Below are positions 9,471 to 18,401 of a stretch of DNA of 64,000 bases, piece by piece. The translations under genes and the position numbers were made by a program. The stretch is taken from the NCBI GenBank assembly GCA_964637365.1, contig CAZWWH010000009.1, forward strand, positions 15,899-79,898, in the 5' to 3' direction. Each line of letters opens with the position of its first letter. Positions within the stretch are counted from its first letter, which is position 1. A model generated the notes under the pieces. The model was not told where the DNA came from. It did no database searches and saw nothing but the letters and a program-made list of their open reading frames with translations. The stretch is from Cryptoclostridium sp964637365. Lineage in GTDB: Bacteria > Bacillota > Dehalobacteriia > UBA7702.

Positions 9471-10019
9471 TTATGCTCCTTTTCCATCCTTTTTTGCGGA
9501 CCATAAAAGAGACCAATTCTTATAATCCAGAACAAGCCCCACCAGTTCCATGATTTTATCAGCTTCGGAGATTGCCACAGTTTTCATTAATGCTTTTCCC
9601 CCAACAGTTAAGGCGCTTACCATCCCCGCCACACAGGAGGAAAGGAACAGAGAGTTTGCATCGGTTTCCGCCACCAGCAATAAAGCGATAGTCGCTCCCA
9701 AAGCCCCGGAAACGATACCACAAATGTCACCGACCACATCGCAACATACATTTGCCACAACGCTGGCTTTGCGAATCAATTTCAACGTCACTTTGGCACC
9801 GGCAGCCCGACGAGACGCTCTGGCGTGGAAGGGAGCAGGATCGGCCACAGCAACTGCCACACCGATGCCATCAAACAAAACGCCCACCGCAATGACTAAA
9901 ACTAACACCACTAATACGGTAACAATAGTTTTCATATGCTCTACCGCAGCGGTAGTAAAGGTACTGATAATGATTCCTAAAAAAAGAGTACCAAAAAACA
10001 CCAATAAAAAGTGTTTCAT
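9471..10019 (-). CDS. oapA: OLE-associated membrane protein OapA
   Basis: The 182-residue protein from the chosen ATG has about four hydrophobic segments (roughly 4-24, 31-50, 98-116, 125-145) and a basic linker (HARASRRAAGAKVTLKLIRK, 65-84). The DVVGD stretch at 94-98 matches the DxxxD pattern of OapA. OapA anchors OLE RNA to the membrane. The ATG at 10019 has AAAGGG six bases upstream. Longer in-frame starts at 10094 or 10076 would run into the 3' end of the RNA and lack a ribosome site. The position between OLE RNA and dxs is the classical one. The assignment rests on topology, motif and context. Confidence 0.88.
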   Translation of the reverse strand: MKHFLLVFFGTLFLGIIISTFTTAAVEHMKTIVTVLVVLVLVIAVGVLFDGIGVAVAVADPAPFHARASRRAAGAKVTLKLIRKASVVANVCCDVVGDICGIVSGALGATIALLLVAETDANSLFLSSCVAGMVSALTVGGKALMKTVAISEADKIMELVGLVLDYKNWSLLWSAKKDGKGA

Positions 10020-10079
10020 TGTACCCTTTCGTTTATTTTCACTTTTCTTGTTTGACAAAACAGAAGATCCTTTCATACA

Positions 10080-10662
10080 AAAAACAGGTGACAACTCGGC
10101 CGGTAAACGCTACGGCTTTGGTCCGGAAGGCTTTCCCATTTCTGAACCTTGTCGTCACCGACAGGGCGGTTTCCCTTTACTCAGAAACCCTTAACGGTAC
10201 CGGATTGCCACTTAGTCCGTACTTTAATCCCAACCAAGTCTTATATCATAAACGGTCTAGGAGTTTTCCTCGGCAGCGCCTCAATGTCTTAGACTCTTTT
10301 GCAGTACCGGTTTCATAACTCGGGGGAAACTTTGGTCCGAGTCATCTCCCGAGCGGTTTTGATACTCCACCTTAACCACGCAAGTCAAGCTACACTGCAC
10401 CCAGTACACCCGCATGCAGGTTCTTCCCAAGCCGTAGTTCCCTTCCCGACCAAAGGAAGTTCCCCACAGTTTTGGGTCTCCACGGAAACAGGGTAGGATC
10501 GTCATGCCATTGACGGTTCCCCTATAACCTTAACTTCCAGCATCAGCCCCAAACTGGGCGTAAGAAGCCAACACCAGAAACTTCATCGATGTGCTCTTAA
10601 CGGATTTTTAGGCCCGCCTTCAGACAAAGAATTGCTGACTAGAATACCGCATCACCTGTTTA
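10080..10662 (-). ncRNA. ole: OLE RNA (ornate, large, extremophilic)
   Basis: This roughly 580-base stretch between ispA and oapA is GC-richer than its flanks and holds only short open frames. OLE RNAs are about 600 nt, highly structured, membrane-associated through OapA, and occur in anaerobic or extremophilic Bacillota exactly at this ispA-oapA-dxs site. The RNA has its own promoter (10669-10697). Its ends pair with each other: AAACAGGTGAT at the 5' end (10661-10651) with TCACCTGTTT at the 3' end (10091-10082), a 10-bp closing stem. The stem is followed by six T, then oapA, which is probably cotranscribed. The identity rests on position, size, partner gene and closing stem. A covariance search would settle the boundaries. 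Confidence 0.9.
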
Positions 10663-10668
10663 CTTTAT

Positions 10669-10697
10669 ATTATACAAATTTTCAAACAAAAATTCAA
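10669..10697 (-). promoter_or_regulatory. Sigma-A promoter of OLE RNA
   Basis: On the minus strand TTGAAT (10697-10692), a 17-base spacer and a perfect TATAAT (10674-10669) predict a start near 10662, immediately at the 5' arm of the RNA closing stem. Confidence 0.8.
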
Positions 10698-10715
10698 GTG
10701 TCAGGAAAGGATATA

Positions 10716-11594
10716 CTAACGGTCACGGTTCAAAACCATTTGGCCCAAGGCATAAAATGACGTCATATCTCTTGAAATCTCAGAAATACATTGATTTGCT
10801 TCCTCAATCGCCTTCGATGCCTCTGCTTTTGCGCCGTCGATTCCCAATAATGTCACATATGTCGTTTTATGGCTTTCCAGGTCAGAACCGATGGGTTTTC
10901 CCAAGGCTTCAAAAGTTCCTGTTTCATCAAGAATATCATCGGTAATTTGGAAAGCCAAACCGAACTTTCTGCCGAACACATCTAAGGCTGTGACCTCATC
11001 GTCGGCAGCGCCGGCCAATAATGCTCCAGACGCCACGGAAAAACTGAGCAAGGCTCCGGTTTTGTAATAATGAATGGTTTTCAGTTCCTCCAGGGAAAGC
11101 GGTTTCCCCTCGCCCTCAATATCAAGACTCTGGCCGTAAACCATCCCCTGAATCCCGCTATGGGAAGACGCCATCCGGATCGCCGCCAAAAGTCGCTCAC
11201 TGTCCGCACCCCCTTGGAGAGAGGTCATCAAGCGAAAGGCTTCTGTCAAAAGTCCGTCACCGGCTAAAACCGCCATACCGTCGCCGTAAATTCTATGGCA
11301 GGTCGGTTTTCCACGACGGAAATCATCGTTGTCCATGGCGGGGAGATCATCGTGAATCAATGAATAGGTGTGGATCATTTCAATACCGGCGGCAAAAGGC
11401 ATCAGACGTTGGCAGTCTCCACCAAAGGCTTCCGCCGCCAAAAGAAACAAACAGGGGCGCAGCCGTTTTCCCGGCGCTAAATAACTATACGCCATGGCGT
11501 CCCGTAAAGTTCCCGACTCCATTTTAGGTAATTCGGCAATATAAGATTCAAACTGTATCCGTTTTTCCTGTAAAACCTGGTTAATATCCATCAT
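10716..11594 (-). CDS. ispA: Farnesyl/geranyl diphosphate synthase
   Basis: This 292-residue short-chain trans-prenyltransferase has the first aspartate-rich motif DDLPAMD at 82-88, the upstream LRPCLF stretch, and the second motif DDILD near 217. It joins isopentenyl diphosphate units to make C15 (or C10) diphosphates for quinone and undecaprenyl synthesis. The start ATG follows TGAGGCGCC, where the xseB stop is part of the ribosome site. Its stop is TAG; pyrrolysine readthrough would add only five residues before TGA. The OLE promoter follows 19 bases downstream. Confidence 0.95.
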   Translation of the reverse strand: MMDINQVLQEKRIQFESYIAELPKMESGTLRDAMAYSYLAPGKRLRPCLFLLAAEAFGGDCQRLMPFAAGIEMIHTYSLIHDDLPAMDNDDFRRGKPTCHRIYGDGMAVLAGDGLLTEAFRLMTSLQGGADSERLLAAIRMASSHSGIQGMVYGQSLDIEGEGKPLSLEELKTIHYYKTGALLSFSVASGALLAGAADDEVTALDVFGRKFGLAFQITDDILDETGTFEALGKPIGSDLESHKTTYVTLLGIDGAKAEASKAIEEANQCISEISRDMTSFYALGQMVLNRDR

Positions 11595-11600
11595 GGCGCC

Positions 11601-11897
11601 TCAAAAAAGGGAATTTTCATCAAAAAACGGTTCTTCAGGCATGGAGATTTCTTCTTCCTCCACCAAGGCATCCTCTATCTTTTGATGAGTCGCTTTGGAC
11701 TGAATTTCTCTTTTGGTCAGAACCTCGATTTTTCCTTCCGCCTCTGCCAATTTCGCTTCGCAGCACCGCAAAAGATGGATGCCTTTTTCATATTGCTCCA
11801 GCAGTCCATCTAACCCCAACTCGCCGTTTTCCATGGTTTTTACGGTTTCTTCCAGTTCCTTCACGGCATCTTCAAAGGTAATTTTTTCATCTATCAT
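11601..11897 (-). CDS. xseB: Exodeoxyribonuclease VII small subunit
   Basis: XseB binds XseA to form exonuclease VII, which degrades single-stranded DNA. The 98-residue product has the family pattern ITFEDAVKELEETVKTMENG and a conserved second helix (LEQYEKGIHLLRCCEAKLAEAE). The tail beyond about residue 70 is acidic and longer than usual. I chose ATG at 11897, with GAGGG eight bases upstream; a start at 11912 is in frame but lacks a site. The gene overlaps the xseA end, as is usual for the pair. Confidence 0.93.
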   Translation of the reverse strand: MIDEKITFEDAVKELEETVKTMENGELGLDGLLEQYEKGIHLLRCCEAKLAEAEGKIEVLTKREIQSKATHQKIEDALVEEEEISMPEEPFFDENSLF

Positions 11898-13122
11898 AAT
11901 AACTGCCCTCATTTTCTTCTTCTACGCGACATTTTAAATGGCCATTGGATAATTGCACTACCACATCATCGCCAACCGATACGTCATCAACACTGCGCAA
12001 CGGCTTATCCTCTTTAAGACAAATACTGTATCCCCGTTCCAGGGTTTGCAAAGGACTGAGCATGGCCAGTTTCTCTGCCAACAGACGGTAGTGATTTTTT
12101 CGTTCCTGATAAGATTCCTGGAACACCGCGTCCAACTGTTGTCCAAGGATATCCACTTGCTGCACCTGGTTACGGAATAATTGATCCTTTTGCTGAAAAA
12201 TATAGCTCTCGCCGATTTTTTTTAAGCGCTCCCGATACGAGGAGATACGAAAATCCACTAGACGGCAAAGAGAATTGTTCAACATTGCCATATGCTTCCG
12301 CAAATCGCTCAGGGCGGGAACCGCCATTTCGGCAGCGTGGGACGGAGTCGCGGCTCTACGATCCGCTACCAGGTCAGCGATGGTATAGTCGGTTTCGTGG
12401 CCCACTGCGGAAATCACCGGTAAGCGAGAATGGTAGATGGCTCTGGCCACGGTCTCGGTATTAAAAGCCCACAAATCCTCAATAGAACCGCCGCCGCGGC
12501 CGACGATTAACAGCCCCACGTCGTCTCGACGATTAAAATATTCGATCCCAGCCGCAATTTCAAACTCCGCCCCCTCACCCTGTACTGCCGCGGGATACAG
12601 AAGCAAGCTGATGGAGGGGAAACGGGCGGTGGACACATTTTGAATATCGTGCCAAACAGCGCCGGTGGGAGATGTGACAACGCCAATTTTTGGCGTAAAC
12701 AACGGAATCTCTTTTTTATGAGAAAGGTCAAAAAGGCCCTCTTCACTTAATTTCTTCTTCAACTGCTCAAAAGCAATGTACAGATCCCCAATGCCCGCCA
12801 CTTCCATGGAGCTGACATAAAGCTGATACTGACCATCCCGCTCATAGACGGAAACAGAACCCCGCACCACTACTTTCTGACCATTTTCGGGGCGGAATTT
12901 CAGTTTGGAGGCACTGCCCCGAAACATCACAGCCCGCAAAAATGAGGTTTCATCCTTCAAACCAAAGTAAAGATGACCTGACGAATGGGCTTTAAAATTG
13001 GAGATTTCCCCTTCGATCCAGACATTTTTCAATACGTCATCAGCTTCAAAGCGTCGTTTGATATAATAGTTCAGTTGACTAACCGTTACAATTTTTCGTT
13101 CTGCCATGGTATCACGTTCCAT
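11887..13122 (-). CDS. xseA: Exodeoxyribonuclease VII large subunit
   Basis: The 411-residue catalytic subunit has an N-terminal OB-fold (about 10-110, VWIEGEISNFKAHSSGHLYF) and the catalytic domain with GVVTSPTGAVWHDI, GRGGGSIEDLWAFN and GHETDYTIADLVADRRAATP. A C-terminal coiled coil follows that binds XseB. The start could be either of two close ATG codons (13122 or 13107). The gene begins one base-triplet after the stop of the TsaD-like gene and overlaps xseB, so the order is tightly coupled. Confidence 0.95.
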   Translation of the reverse strand: MERDTMAERKIVTVSQLNYYIKRRFEADDVLKNVWIEGEISNFKAHSSGHLYFGLKDETSFLRAVMFRGSASKLKFRPENGQKVVVRGSVSVYERDGQYQLYVSSMEVAGIGDLYIAFEQLKKKLSEEGLFDLSHKKEIPLFTPKIGVVTSPTGAVWHDIQNVSTARFPSISLLLYPAAVQGEGAEFEIAAGIEYFNRRDDVGLLIVGRGGGSIEDLWAFNTETVARAIYHSRLPVISAVGHETDYTIADLVADRRAATPSHAAEMAVPALSDLRKHMAMLNNSLCRLVDFRISSYRERLKKIGESYIFQQKDQLFRNQVQQVDILGQQLDAVFQESYQERKNHYRLLAEKLAMLSPLQTLERGYSICLKEDKPLRSVDDVSVGDDVVVQLSNGHLKCRVEEENEGSYYDR

Positions 13123-13125
13123 TTT

Positions 13126-14079
13126 TTATTTCGATTCTGCCAAATACTGCTCCAAAGTCAAAGCGGCGATTCCCACCGCGTTATCTGAAGCGTATTTGGG
13201 CTTGGCAAACCACAAACAGGCTTGTGGCAATTTACGTTTTAACGTATCGGCAATGAATTGATTGGACATCACGCCGCCCACCAAGAGAATATCCGCAACT
13301 CCGGTTTCCTCCATGGCCCGAGATAACACCTTTATCATCGTGCGGGCAACCGTTTCCTCTACGGCACGAGCTGCGGCACCGTGTTCCAATCCCTGCTCCA
13401 GCAGACGGCGAATAGCAGTCTCCTGACCAGAGAAGGAAAATTCCCTTCCCTTGGCCCAGGTTTTAATTTTAGGCACCTCTCCTTGGTAGGAAGCGGCCAA
13501 CCGTTCCAATGCGGCGCCGGTGGGAAAGGTCAACCCCAACAGTACACCGATGCGATCTACAAATTGACCGGCGTGCAGATCATTGCCGTAGGCGTATAAT
13601 TTCAAATGATACTTTCCTTGGTCACATTTTTCCGTCAAAATCACTTCCGATGTGCCGCCGGAGAAATGCACCAAAAAAAATTTTTGTCCGACAGCGGGAC
13701 GAAACTCCGAAGAGAAAATTCCCGCCATCATATGGCCTTCCTGATGGCTCAGAGAATACAACGGCACTTGCAGAGTCGAAGCAACAGTGATTGCCGATTG
13801 TTCTCCACCGAGGAAAACGGGCATGTAAGAGCCCTCCACCGGGCGAGGGCGCGTACTAACCCCCACGGCTTTAATCCCCCGTAAATCCACGCTTTGAGAT
13901 AAAGACTGCATCAGTTGAGGGAGATTCCGAATATGCTGAAAAAGAGCCTCGGATTGGGACAACCCCCGTTCCCCCAGAGGAACCTCCAAGACTCTCCTTT
14001 GATCGGACAAAAGATTACCCTCCATGTCCATATATGCCACTGAAGTTGTATAACAACTGGTATCGATGGCTAAAATCAT
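13126..14079 (-). CDS. TsaD/Kae1-like paralog (M22 family fold)
   Basis: The 317-residue protein begins with the ASKHA phosphate loop MILAIDTSCYTTSVAY and keeps the metal-site pattern SHQEGH (H112, H116) of TsaD (usually HLEGH). It also has a C-terminal GGVMSNQFI loop as in TsaD. It is shorter than true TsaD (about 335-345 residues) and diverged, so it is probably the clostridial Kae1-like paralog known from the nusB-xseA region rather than the tRNA t6A enzyme. The old endopeptidase label is unsupported. It overlaps the nusB stop by four bases. Function unknown. Confidence 0.75.
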   Translation of the reverse strand: MILAIDTSCYTTSVAYMDMEGNLLSDQRRVLEVPLGERGLSQSEALFQHIRNLPQLMQSLSQSVDLRGIKAVGVSTRPRPVEGSYMPVFLGGEQSAITVASTLQVPLYSLSHQEGHMMAGIFSSEFRPAVGQKFFLVHFSGGTSEVILTEKCDQGKYHLKLYAYGNDLHAGQFVDRIGVLLGLTFPTGAALERLAASYQGEVPKIKTWAKGREFSFSGQETAIRRLLEQGLEHGAAARAVEETVARTMIKVLSRAMEETGVADILLVGGVMSNQFIADTLKRKLPQACLWFAKPKYASDNAVGIAALTLEQYLAESK

Positions 14080-14543
14080 GACTCCTTCGCTTCTTCCCTT
14101 ACGGCGTTATCCTCTTTGTCCTCTGTGGAGGCATCTTCGGCAAATTTTTTAGCATTATCAAGAATGCCGTTGACAAAAGCATAGGACTCATCTTCCCCGT
14201 AAGCTTTGGCCAACTCCACAGCTTCGTCCAAAGCGACTTCAAAAGGAACATCATCGACATAGCGGACTTCATATAAAGCCAACCGAATCAGGTTGCGGTC
14301 CACGGGATTGATGCGCTCCAATTTCCAGCCGCGGGAATGGACGGCAATAAACTTGTCCAATTCTTCACGCTTTTCGTTAACCCCTTGAACCACCGCTTCA
14401 ATATAGGGACAATCCTCCAAAGAAATTTGACTATCAACAATGGCTTCTTTCATGGTTTCCTTGGCCATTTCATATTCATTTTTTCCCACATCCATCTGAA
14501 AAATCATGCGGAATGCGGTTTCTCTTGCGTTGTGTCTATTCAC
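14076..14543 (-). CDS. nusB: Transcription antitermination factor NusB
   Basis: NusB joins NusE on boxA of rRNA leaders to prevent termination. The all-helical pattern RHNARETAFRMIFQMD at the start and NRNLIRLALYEV-type helix (VDRNLIRLALYEVRY) fit, as does EVALDEAVELAKAYG. I chose the GTG at 14543, which has AGGAAA six bases upstream and gives a 155-residue protein. The ATG at 14615 would lie inside amaP and add 24 residues absent from the family. The C-terminus carries about 18 acidic residues beyond the fold. Confidence 0.93.
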   Translation of the reverse strand: MNRHNARETAFRMIFQMDVGKNEYEMAKETMKEAIVDSQISLEDCPYIEAVVQGVNEKREELDKFIAVHSRGWKLERINPVDRNLIRLALYEVRYVDDVPFEVALDEAVELAKAYGEDESYAFVNGILDNAKKFAEDASTEDKEDNAVREEAKES

Positions 14544-14568
14544 TGCGTTTCCTTTCCATTGTAGGCTA

Positions 14569-15126
14569 TCACTGATTTTCTCGATTTTGAGATGCGCTAC
14601 GGTAATCGGCAGCATCCTTTTCGCCAGCGGCTTTTATGACTGTAACTCGCACTGACTGTACAGGAACAGTGGTACCGGACTCAATCAATGTTTTGATATC
14701 GTCCTGAAGCTGTTCTGTAATGGCGGTAATTTTATCGTCATATTCCATGTGAATGTTGACATCTAACAACAAACCGCGACGGCTATTTTTAATTTTTGTG
14801 CTGACATTGCTGACGCCAGGAACCGCCAGGGCAGCGTTTTTTGCCATGGATTCAATGGTGCTTAAAGCCACGTGTACTGGCTTCTCTGAAGGGGCTCCGG
14901 GCACCTTTACGGTTTTTTGAGGTTTTACCAAAAAATTCAGGGCTAGGATCAAAATGCCTAGAAACAAAAAAACAATTCCCAAAACCACCGCGCCGTGGCT
15001 GACAACGGCCTCGGTAATCATCATGGCAAAGTGGCTATGGAAGATCCCGTCCAAAAGGTAAATTACACCTGATATCGCCAAAAGGCAACCAAAAACAAGG
15101 CTTACAAACTTATTCAAATGGGACAT
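14569..15126 (-). CDS. amaP: Alkaline shock response membrane anchor protein AmaP
   Basis: The 185-residue protein has two N-terminal membrane segments (about 8-28 and 48-68) and then an Asp23-like soluble domain (SNVSTKIKNSRRGLLLDVNI). AmaP anchors Asp23 to the membrane. The neighbour upstream is asp23, 24 bases away, which supports the pairing. It precedes nusB in the same direction. The call is firm at the family level. Confidence 0.85.
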   Translation of the reverse strand: MSHLNKFVSLVFGCLLAISGVIYLLDGIFHSHFAMMITEAVVSHGAVVLGIVFLFLGILILALNFLVKPQKTVKVPGAPSEKPVHVALSTIESMAKNAALAVPGVSNVSTKIKNSRRGLLLDVNIHMEYDDKITAITEQLQDDIKTLIESGTTVPVQSVRVTVIKAAGEKDAADYRSASQNRENQ

Positions 15127-15150
15127 CTTACTATTTTCGCAGGGTCTGCC

Positions 15151-15567
15151 TTATTCAGCGGCCGAAGCGTCCTCCTCAGTTCCGTCTTCAGGCTGAGGGA
15201 AAACGATACCCTGAATCATGATATTCACTTCAGAAACCGTTAAACCAGTCATAGCTTCCACTGTATTTTTCACAGCCCTCTGTACATTTTTGGCGACTTC
15301 CTGCAATTTATGGCCATATTCCACTAACAAGCTAAGACTAATCGATACACTGGTTTCGGTGACATCTACCTTAATTCCTTTTGAGAGGTTCTTTTTACCC
15401 AGTTTTTCCACCAAATCTCCTGCAAAGCTCCCTGTCATGCCATTGACGCCTTCCACTTCACTAGCTGCCATAGACGCAATGACAGAAACTACGTCATCTG
15501 CGATGCGCACAGTGGTAATAGGCTCTCTGGTTTCGGGGACTTCATTCATATCTTTAACATCTGACAT
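15151..15567 (-). CDS. Asp23/Gls24 family envelope stress protein
   Basis: The 138-residue product has the Asp23 fold pattern: TTVRIADDVVSVIASMAASEVEGV, then VSISLSLLVEYGHKLQEVAKNVQ and VEAMTGLTVSEVNI. Family members coat the inner membrane face through AmaP, encoded next. I chose the ATG at 15567, which has GGAGG seven bases upstream; a longer frame to 15771 would overlap spoIIIAH and has no site. The C-terminus is acidic. In this genome the pair sits between the sporulation operon and nusB. Confidence 0.9.
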   Translation of the reverse strand: MSDVKDMNEVPETREPITTVRIADDVVSVIASMAASEVEGVNGMTGSFAGDLVEKLGKKNLSKGIKVDVTETSVSISLSLLVEYGHKLQEVAKNVQRAVKNTVEAMTGLTVSEVNIMIQGIVFPQPEDGTEEDASAAE

Positions 15568-15661
15568 AGTGATTCCTCCGTCATTCGTAAAACTCTGGAA
15601 AAGTATACAATATATTATACCAAAATCATCAGGAAATAACAATTCCCTTTTTGTGATATTT

Positions 15662-16186
15662 TCATTTCGCTGTAAAAATTGTGAGTTTTTCCCCATCGAC
15701 CCCCGCATAAACCTGAACAAACGAAGATAAACTTTCCTTTTCTTCTTCAGAAATAGAATCCATTTGCACAATCAAAAAGGAAAGGTTGTCCTCAATGGAA
15801 AAAATCACATCACTATATCCACGTCCCTTTAAAATCTCCTCCACCTTGTCCTCTAAAGAGCAACGGTGCAGAAATGTATCGTAATTTGCCGAAGCGATAC
15901 TTCGATCTTCGGCATCCATAGAGTCATCCTTCATTACGCTGCGGTAAAGGTCACCTTCATCGCTGCGCCAGCTTTCCCGTTTTCTGCGATAGTCGGAAAA
16001 GAAATCTTCTTCATAAATGACACCAGTAGACACGTTTTCAATCATTTCTTCGTCAGGAGAAGCGCTGTCCTTCTGGAACAAAGGGATGATCGCTACCAAG
16101 CATACAATTCCAATCAGTAAACATCCTACCTTTAAAATAAATTTGTGTTTTTTTCCACTTGAGGAGAAGTCTTTAAATTGCTTCAT
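15662..16186 (-). CDS. spoIIIAH: Stage III sporulation protein AH
   Basis: SpoIIIAH is the mother-cell half of the Q-AH channel; its extracellular domain binds SpoIIQ from the forespore. The 174-residue protein has one N-terminal membrane helix (about 18-36) after a basic start (SSSGKKHKFILK). A charged linker follows, and then a ring-building (YscJ-like) domain at the C-terminus (VEEILKGRGYSDVIFSIEDN). It overlaps spoIIIAG by four bases and closes the operon. Confidence 0.93.
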   Translation of the reverse strand: MKQFKDFSSSGKKHKFILKVGCLLIGIVCLVAIIPLFQKDSASPDEEMIENVSTGVIYEEDFFSDYRRKRESWRSDEGDLYRSVMKDDSMDAEDRSIASANYDTFLHRCSLEDKVEEILKGRGYSDVIFSIEDNLSFLIVQMDSISEEEKESLSSFVQVYAGVDGEKLTIFTAK

Positions 16187-16731
16187 GATCCTGCCTCCAT
16201 TGCCGTGATTTCAATTCGATTCGCTCCAATTCCCAGATAGGTAGAAACCACCTTGGCCAGGGACTCCCGCACCTCGGCACGGTATGCACCCTCGGCTACA
16301 ACGATCACTCCCACTACCTGAGGTAGGGCTTCCCCTGTAACAATGGGAGAGGCGTCTCCGTTGAGCAAAACCATTTCACGGCGAGTTGTGATTTCCTCGG
16401 AGCCACCTTCACCGTCATTTGTTCGTTGGGAGGTTTCCTCGTTGTAGGCATAATCCTTCTCCGTGTCGCCCTCCCACTCAATGGCCACTTCTACTCGACC
16501 TACGCCATGAATCTTACTCAACACAGCTTCTAACTGGCTTTCTGTTTCCGTCATCATATCCGAAGCGGTTTTGGTTTCTCCTTGGCGTTCTGTTTCTTGA
16601 GAAGGAGCCTGTTTACCTCCACCGCTGCCACTAAGTAGAAATAACAGCATTGCCACAATGGCCAAAACAATAAGGTAAAACATTTTTTTGCGGTCGGTTT
16701 TGGCCATGGAAAACACTTCATTGAACTTCAT
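16183..16731 (-). CDS. spoIIIAG: Stage III sporulation protein AG
   Basis: SpoIIIAG forms a large ring in the channel linking mother cell and forespore. The 182-residue protein has one membrane helix near residues 17-35 (FYLIVLAIVAMLLFLL), a Ser/Gly linker and the domain with LEAVLSKIHGVGRVEVAIEW and VVGVIVVAEGAYRAEVRESL. Of two adjacent ATG codons I chose 16731, six bases from AGGAGG. It overlaps spoIIIAF. Confidence 0.92.
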   Translation of the reverse strand: MKFNEVFSMAKTDRKKMFYLIVLAIVAMLLFLLSGSGGGKQAPSQETERQGETKTASDMMTETESQLEAVLSKIHGVGRVEVAIEWEGDTEKDYAYNEETSQRTNDGEGGSEEITTRREMVLLNGDASPIVTGEALPQVVGVIVVAEGAYRAEVRESLAKVVSTYLGIGANRIEITAMEAGS

Positions 16732-17233
16732 CATCCGCCTCCTTAAATGCCACTTCAATGTGATTTGACGGGATACCGTATTCACTGCTTATAAAACGTT
16801 TGATTTCGTCATGAATCACCAGTTCTTTTCCGGAGGAGGCACCGGCAACCTCCACCTGAACCTCCCGCACCTCTGTTTCGTCCATTGCCACGGAGGATGC
16901 AATTTGATAATCTTCATACATGGCACCCAGCCGTCCATCAATCTCCGAAGCAATGCTGTCTGCTGCCACATCGTAAATATCTGTTTTCTCTTGAGGATCA
17001 TCGCCATTTTCCCAAGATTCTCCGGAAATCTCTATTTCCGTAAAATCCAAGGATGCAAAATTTTCTCGCCCCATCAAGGCTATGATGGGATTCAACATGA
17101 CAGCCATAAAATAAAGTCCCAAAATCAGCCGCACTGCATTGCGATTATGGCTTGAGGGAACGAGGATCTCCATAAAAGAAGCAATAATGGCAATGATGGC
17201 AATATCCCCTACCATATTTTTCAATAGCTCCAT
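16718..17233 (-). CDS. spoIIIAF: Stage III sporulation protein AF
   Basis: The 171-residue protein has two N-terminal membrane helices (about 10-28 and 35-53; VRLILGLYFMAVMLNPIIALM) and a soluble C-terminal domain ending SEYGIPSNHIEVAFK. SpoIIIAF is a ring-forming part of the SpoIIIA complex needed for sigma-G activity. It lies between AE and AG in canonical order. Confidence 0.92.
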   Translation of the reverse strand: MELLKNMVGDIAIIAIIASFMEILVPSSHNRNAVRLILGLYFMAVMLNPIIALMGRENFASLDFTEIEISGESWENGDDPQEKTDIYDVAADSIASEIDGRLGAMYEDYQIASSVAMDETEVREVQVEVAGASSGKELVIHDEIKRFISSEYGIPSNHIEVAFKEADDEVQ

Positions 17234-17246
17234 AGCCCCATCCCCT

Positions 17247-18392
17247 TTACCGAAACATCATTGTGAGATTTCCTAAAAGAACCACTGTAAATATTAAGAA
17301 AAAAAACAGAATTCCCGTTGCCGTCACCAATGCGAAAAGCACTGTCAGTACCGAAGAAAATTGGTCTAAAATTTCCGTATAGTTGTTTTTACCGAAGGGC
17401 TGCAGTACTGCAGCGGCCAAACGATAGATTAGGGACATAAGAAAAATTTTTATAGAAGGTAAAGCGATGACAATAATCACAGCGGCAATACCAAAAAATC
17501 CGATACAATTTTTTATCAATAAAGATGCGCCCAAAATGGAATCCAGAGCATCGGAGATGTGGCGTCCCACCACTGGAATAAAATTGCCCGCAGCCATCTT
17601 CGCTGTCTTCATAGTCATGCCGTCGATGGCGCCGGTGGCAAGGCTCTCCAACCCTAAAAGCCCTGTAAAAATTGTCATCATAAAACCAAGACCGATTAAA
17701 ATCACGTCACGAATCAATTTTCTAAGACTGTTAAAAGAATACTGAGGCGAGATATTTCCCACCAATGCCAGCACTGCCATAAAAACCACCAATGGCAAAA
17801 AGAACCGTTCCATAATACCTAAAAACATTGTAACCATTGCCAATAACGTAGGCTTCACTACTGCCATGGAAGTCAATCCTCCCAGGGAACTCAACATGCC
17901 CAAAAGCACTGGAAGGAGAGCATATAAAAAGGAAGAAGCGTCTGAGATAGCGCTTGTCCCCAAATCGAAGGCCAGGCGAAAGCTTCGCATACCAATGACA
18001 GCAAAGGCCAGATAAATCACCCATTGTCCCAAAGAGGAAATACCGCTTTGAGAAAATCCTGACTGAAAGGTCTCGAACACCGCCGCGATGACTCCAAGAA
18101 AAAACAATTGCGCCAATAATAACAGAAATACATTAATTTCCTTAAAGCAAATTTGAACGAAGGACTTCACAATGCTGGGAAAATCAAAGGAAATCTCACC
18201 ATTTTTAAAGGACTCGTAATAGCTTCTCAGAGAAAAACCATTATAAGTATCCCGCATTTCTTGATCCAGACTTTCCACAGCTCGGTCCAAATCAGGAGTC
18301 TCAGGGATCACAGTCTCTTCAGCAGCGCAAAGAGACGCAGAAAAAAGCAGAAGCGCCATGATAACCATGAGAGAAGTAAAGAGAGGTTTCAT
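17247..18392 (-). CDS. spoIIIAE: Stage III sporulation protein AE
   Basis: The 381-residue protein starts with a signal peptide (MKPLFTSLMVIMALLLFSASLCAAEE) and has about seven membrane segments; GNFIPVVGRHISDALDSILG is the conserved loop. It is the polytopic component of the SpoIIIA complex in the mother-cell membrane facing the forespore. Length and order are canonical. Confidence 0.93.
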   Translation of the reverse strand: MKPLFTSLMVIMALLLFSASLCAAEETVIPETPDLDRAVESLDQEMRDTYNGFSLRSYYESFKNGEISFDFPSIVKSFVQICFKEINVFLLLLAQLFFLGVIAAVFETFQSGFSQSGISSLGQWVIYLAFAVIGMRSFRLAFDLGTSAISDASSFLYALLPVLLGMLSSLGGLTSMAVVKPTLLAMVTMFLGIMERFFLPLVVFMAVLALVGNISPQYSFNSLRKLIRDVILIGLGFMMTIFTGLLGLESLATGAIDGMTMKTAKMAAGNFIPVVGRHISDALDSILGASLLIKNCIGFFGIAAVIIVIALPSIKIFLMSLIYRLAAAVLQPFGKNNYTEILDQFSSVLTVLFALVTATGILFFFLIFTVVLLGNLTMMFR

Positions 18393-18401
18393 CCTGCCAC
18401 C

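Noticed and set aside
10019..10505. Short open frames over the ispA-oapA gap on both strands
   Set aside because: They have no ribosome sites or family resemblance, and the stretch fits OLE RNA by size, place and end pairing.
14544..14615. Longer nusB from ATG at 14615
   Set aside because: It lies inside amaP and adds residues not seen in NusB; a GTG at 14543 has a proper site.
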